In this document: piece after piece, positions 61,643 through 61,656 of the stretch
How positions within the stretch are numbered: position 1 is the stretch's first letter
Layout of the letters: every line of letters starts with the position of its first letter
Assembly (NCBI GenBank): GCA_946479905.1
Contig: CAMLIA010000004.1
Span: 1 to 61,656, forward strand
Origin: an uncultured Frankiales bacterium
Lineage (GTDB): Bacteria; Actinomycetota; Actinomycetes; Mycobacteriales; SCTD01
Direction: 5' to 3'
Length of the DNA: 61,656 bases
The notes under the pieces: generated by a model
What the model saw: only the letters and a program-made list of their open reading frames with translations
Told to the model about the DNA's origin: nothing
Databases searched by the model: none
Made by a program: the position numbers and the translations under genes

Positions 61643-61656
61643 GTGCGGGTCCACGT
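61643..61656 (+). CDS. Start of a gene cut by the right edge
   Basis: GTG CGG GTC CAC GT reads M-R-V-H-V. The only support is the TAGCCT element at the right spacing. Five residues are too few to name it; a metallophosphoesterase would fit such a start but this is a guess. Confidence 0.4.

Overview
The window is high-GC DNA with tightly packed, often overlapping genes. It comes from an actinobacterium; a member of the Propionibacteriales/Nocardioidales type is my best guess from gene content, not a proof. Diagnostic markers are the ctaE-qcrC-qcrA-qcrB respiratory cluster with a diheme QcrC, SepH, a PimB-type phosphatidylinositol mannosyltransferase, the actinobacterial exonuclease/GIY-YIG fusion, and a c-di-AMP riboswitch in front of an NlpC/P60 cell-wall hydrolase. 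Many starts are preceded by TANNNT exactly 6 or 7 nt before an ATG or GTG, the signature of leaderless transcripts, and I used it to choose several start codons. No stretch longer than 300 bases lacks a gene or RNA element. I saw no tRNA, rRNA, CRISPR array or insertion sequence.

Core block, 1-24048. Minus strand: qcrB (cut by the window edge), qcrA, qcrC, ctaE. Then come a CtaG-like oxidase assembly protein, a degenerate receiver protein, trpD, an Lrp-type ligand-binding protein, an esterase and the DEDD exonuclease/GIY-YIG protein. Next are an unusual membrane-tethered S15-like hydrolase fused to an ABC ATPase with its ABC-2 permease, two small Cys-pair proteins, the c-di-AMP riboswitch with its NlpC/P60 gene, sepH, and a lipoprotein that appears to start at CTG. 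After these lies a surface/signalling block: an S8 peptidase with a nine-fold Trp-Asn tail, a GGDEF-EAL membrane protein, a secreted Pro/Thr-rich protein, two membrane or secreted metallopeptidases, and pimB. The order qcrB-qcrA-qcrC-ctaE, trpD, DEDD nuclease, NlpC/P60, pimB, fadD matches the Mycobacterium tuberculosis Rv2187-Rv2196 neighbourhood from memory.

Accessory block, 24049-59112, sits between pimB and fadD. It holds two coupled beta-propeller lipoproteins, a large membrane protein with a C-terminal sugar-binding-like domain, a collagen-like secreted protein, four glycosyltransferases and a flippase (surface polysaccharide), and an RsbW-like kinase. A VapBC toxin-antitoxin pair with a clear operator follows, then a six-gene operon of four multispanning GT-C/GT87-like proteins plus an ABC exporter. 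The last part is a tad/Flp pilus locus: two Flp pilins, a NarL-type two-component system, a DnaB/KaiC-like ATPase, a pseudo-receiver/GAF protein, and TadC, a vWA-TadB fusion, TadA, TadZ, CpaB, TadG and TadE. No prepilin peptidase is present.

Right edge, 57613-61656. A second copy of the ABC permease family, without its own ATPase, is coupled to a long-chain acyl-CoA synthetase. A zinc-ribbon membrane protein and the first codons of one more leaderless gene follow. The best candidates for undescribed biology are the S8/Trp-Asn-tail plus c-di-GMP block (15325-20385) and the extracellular hydrolase-TM-ABC ATPase fusion (8181-11521).
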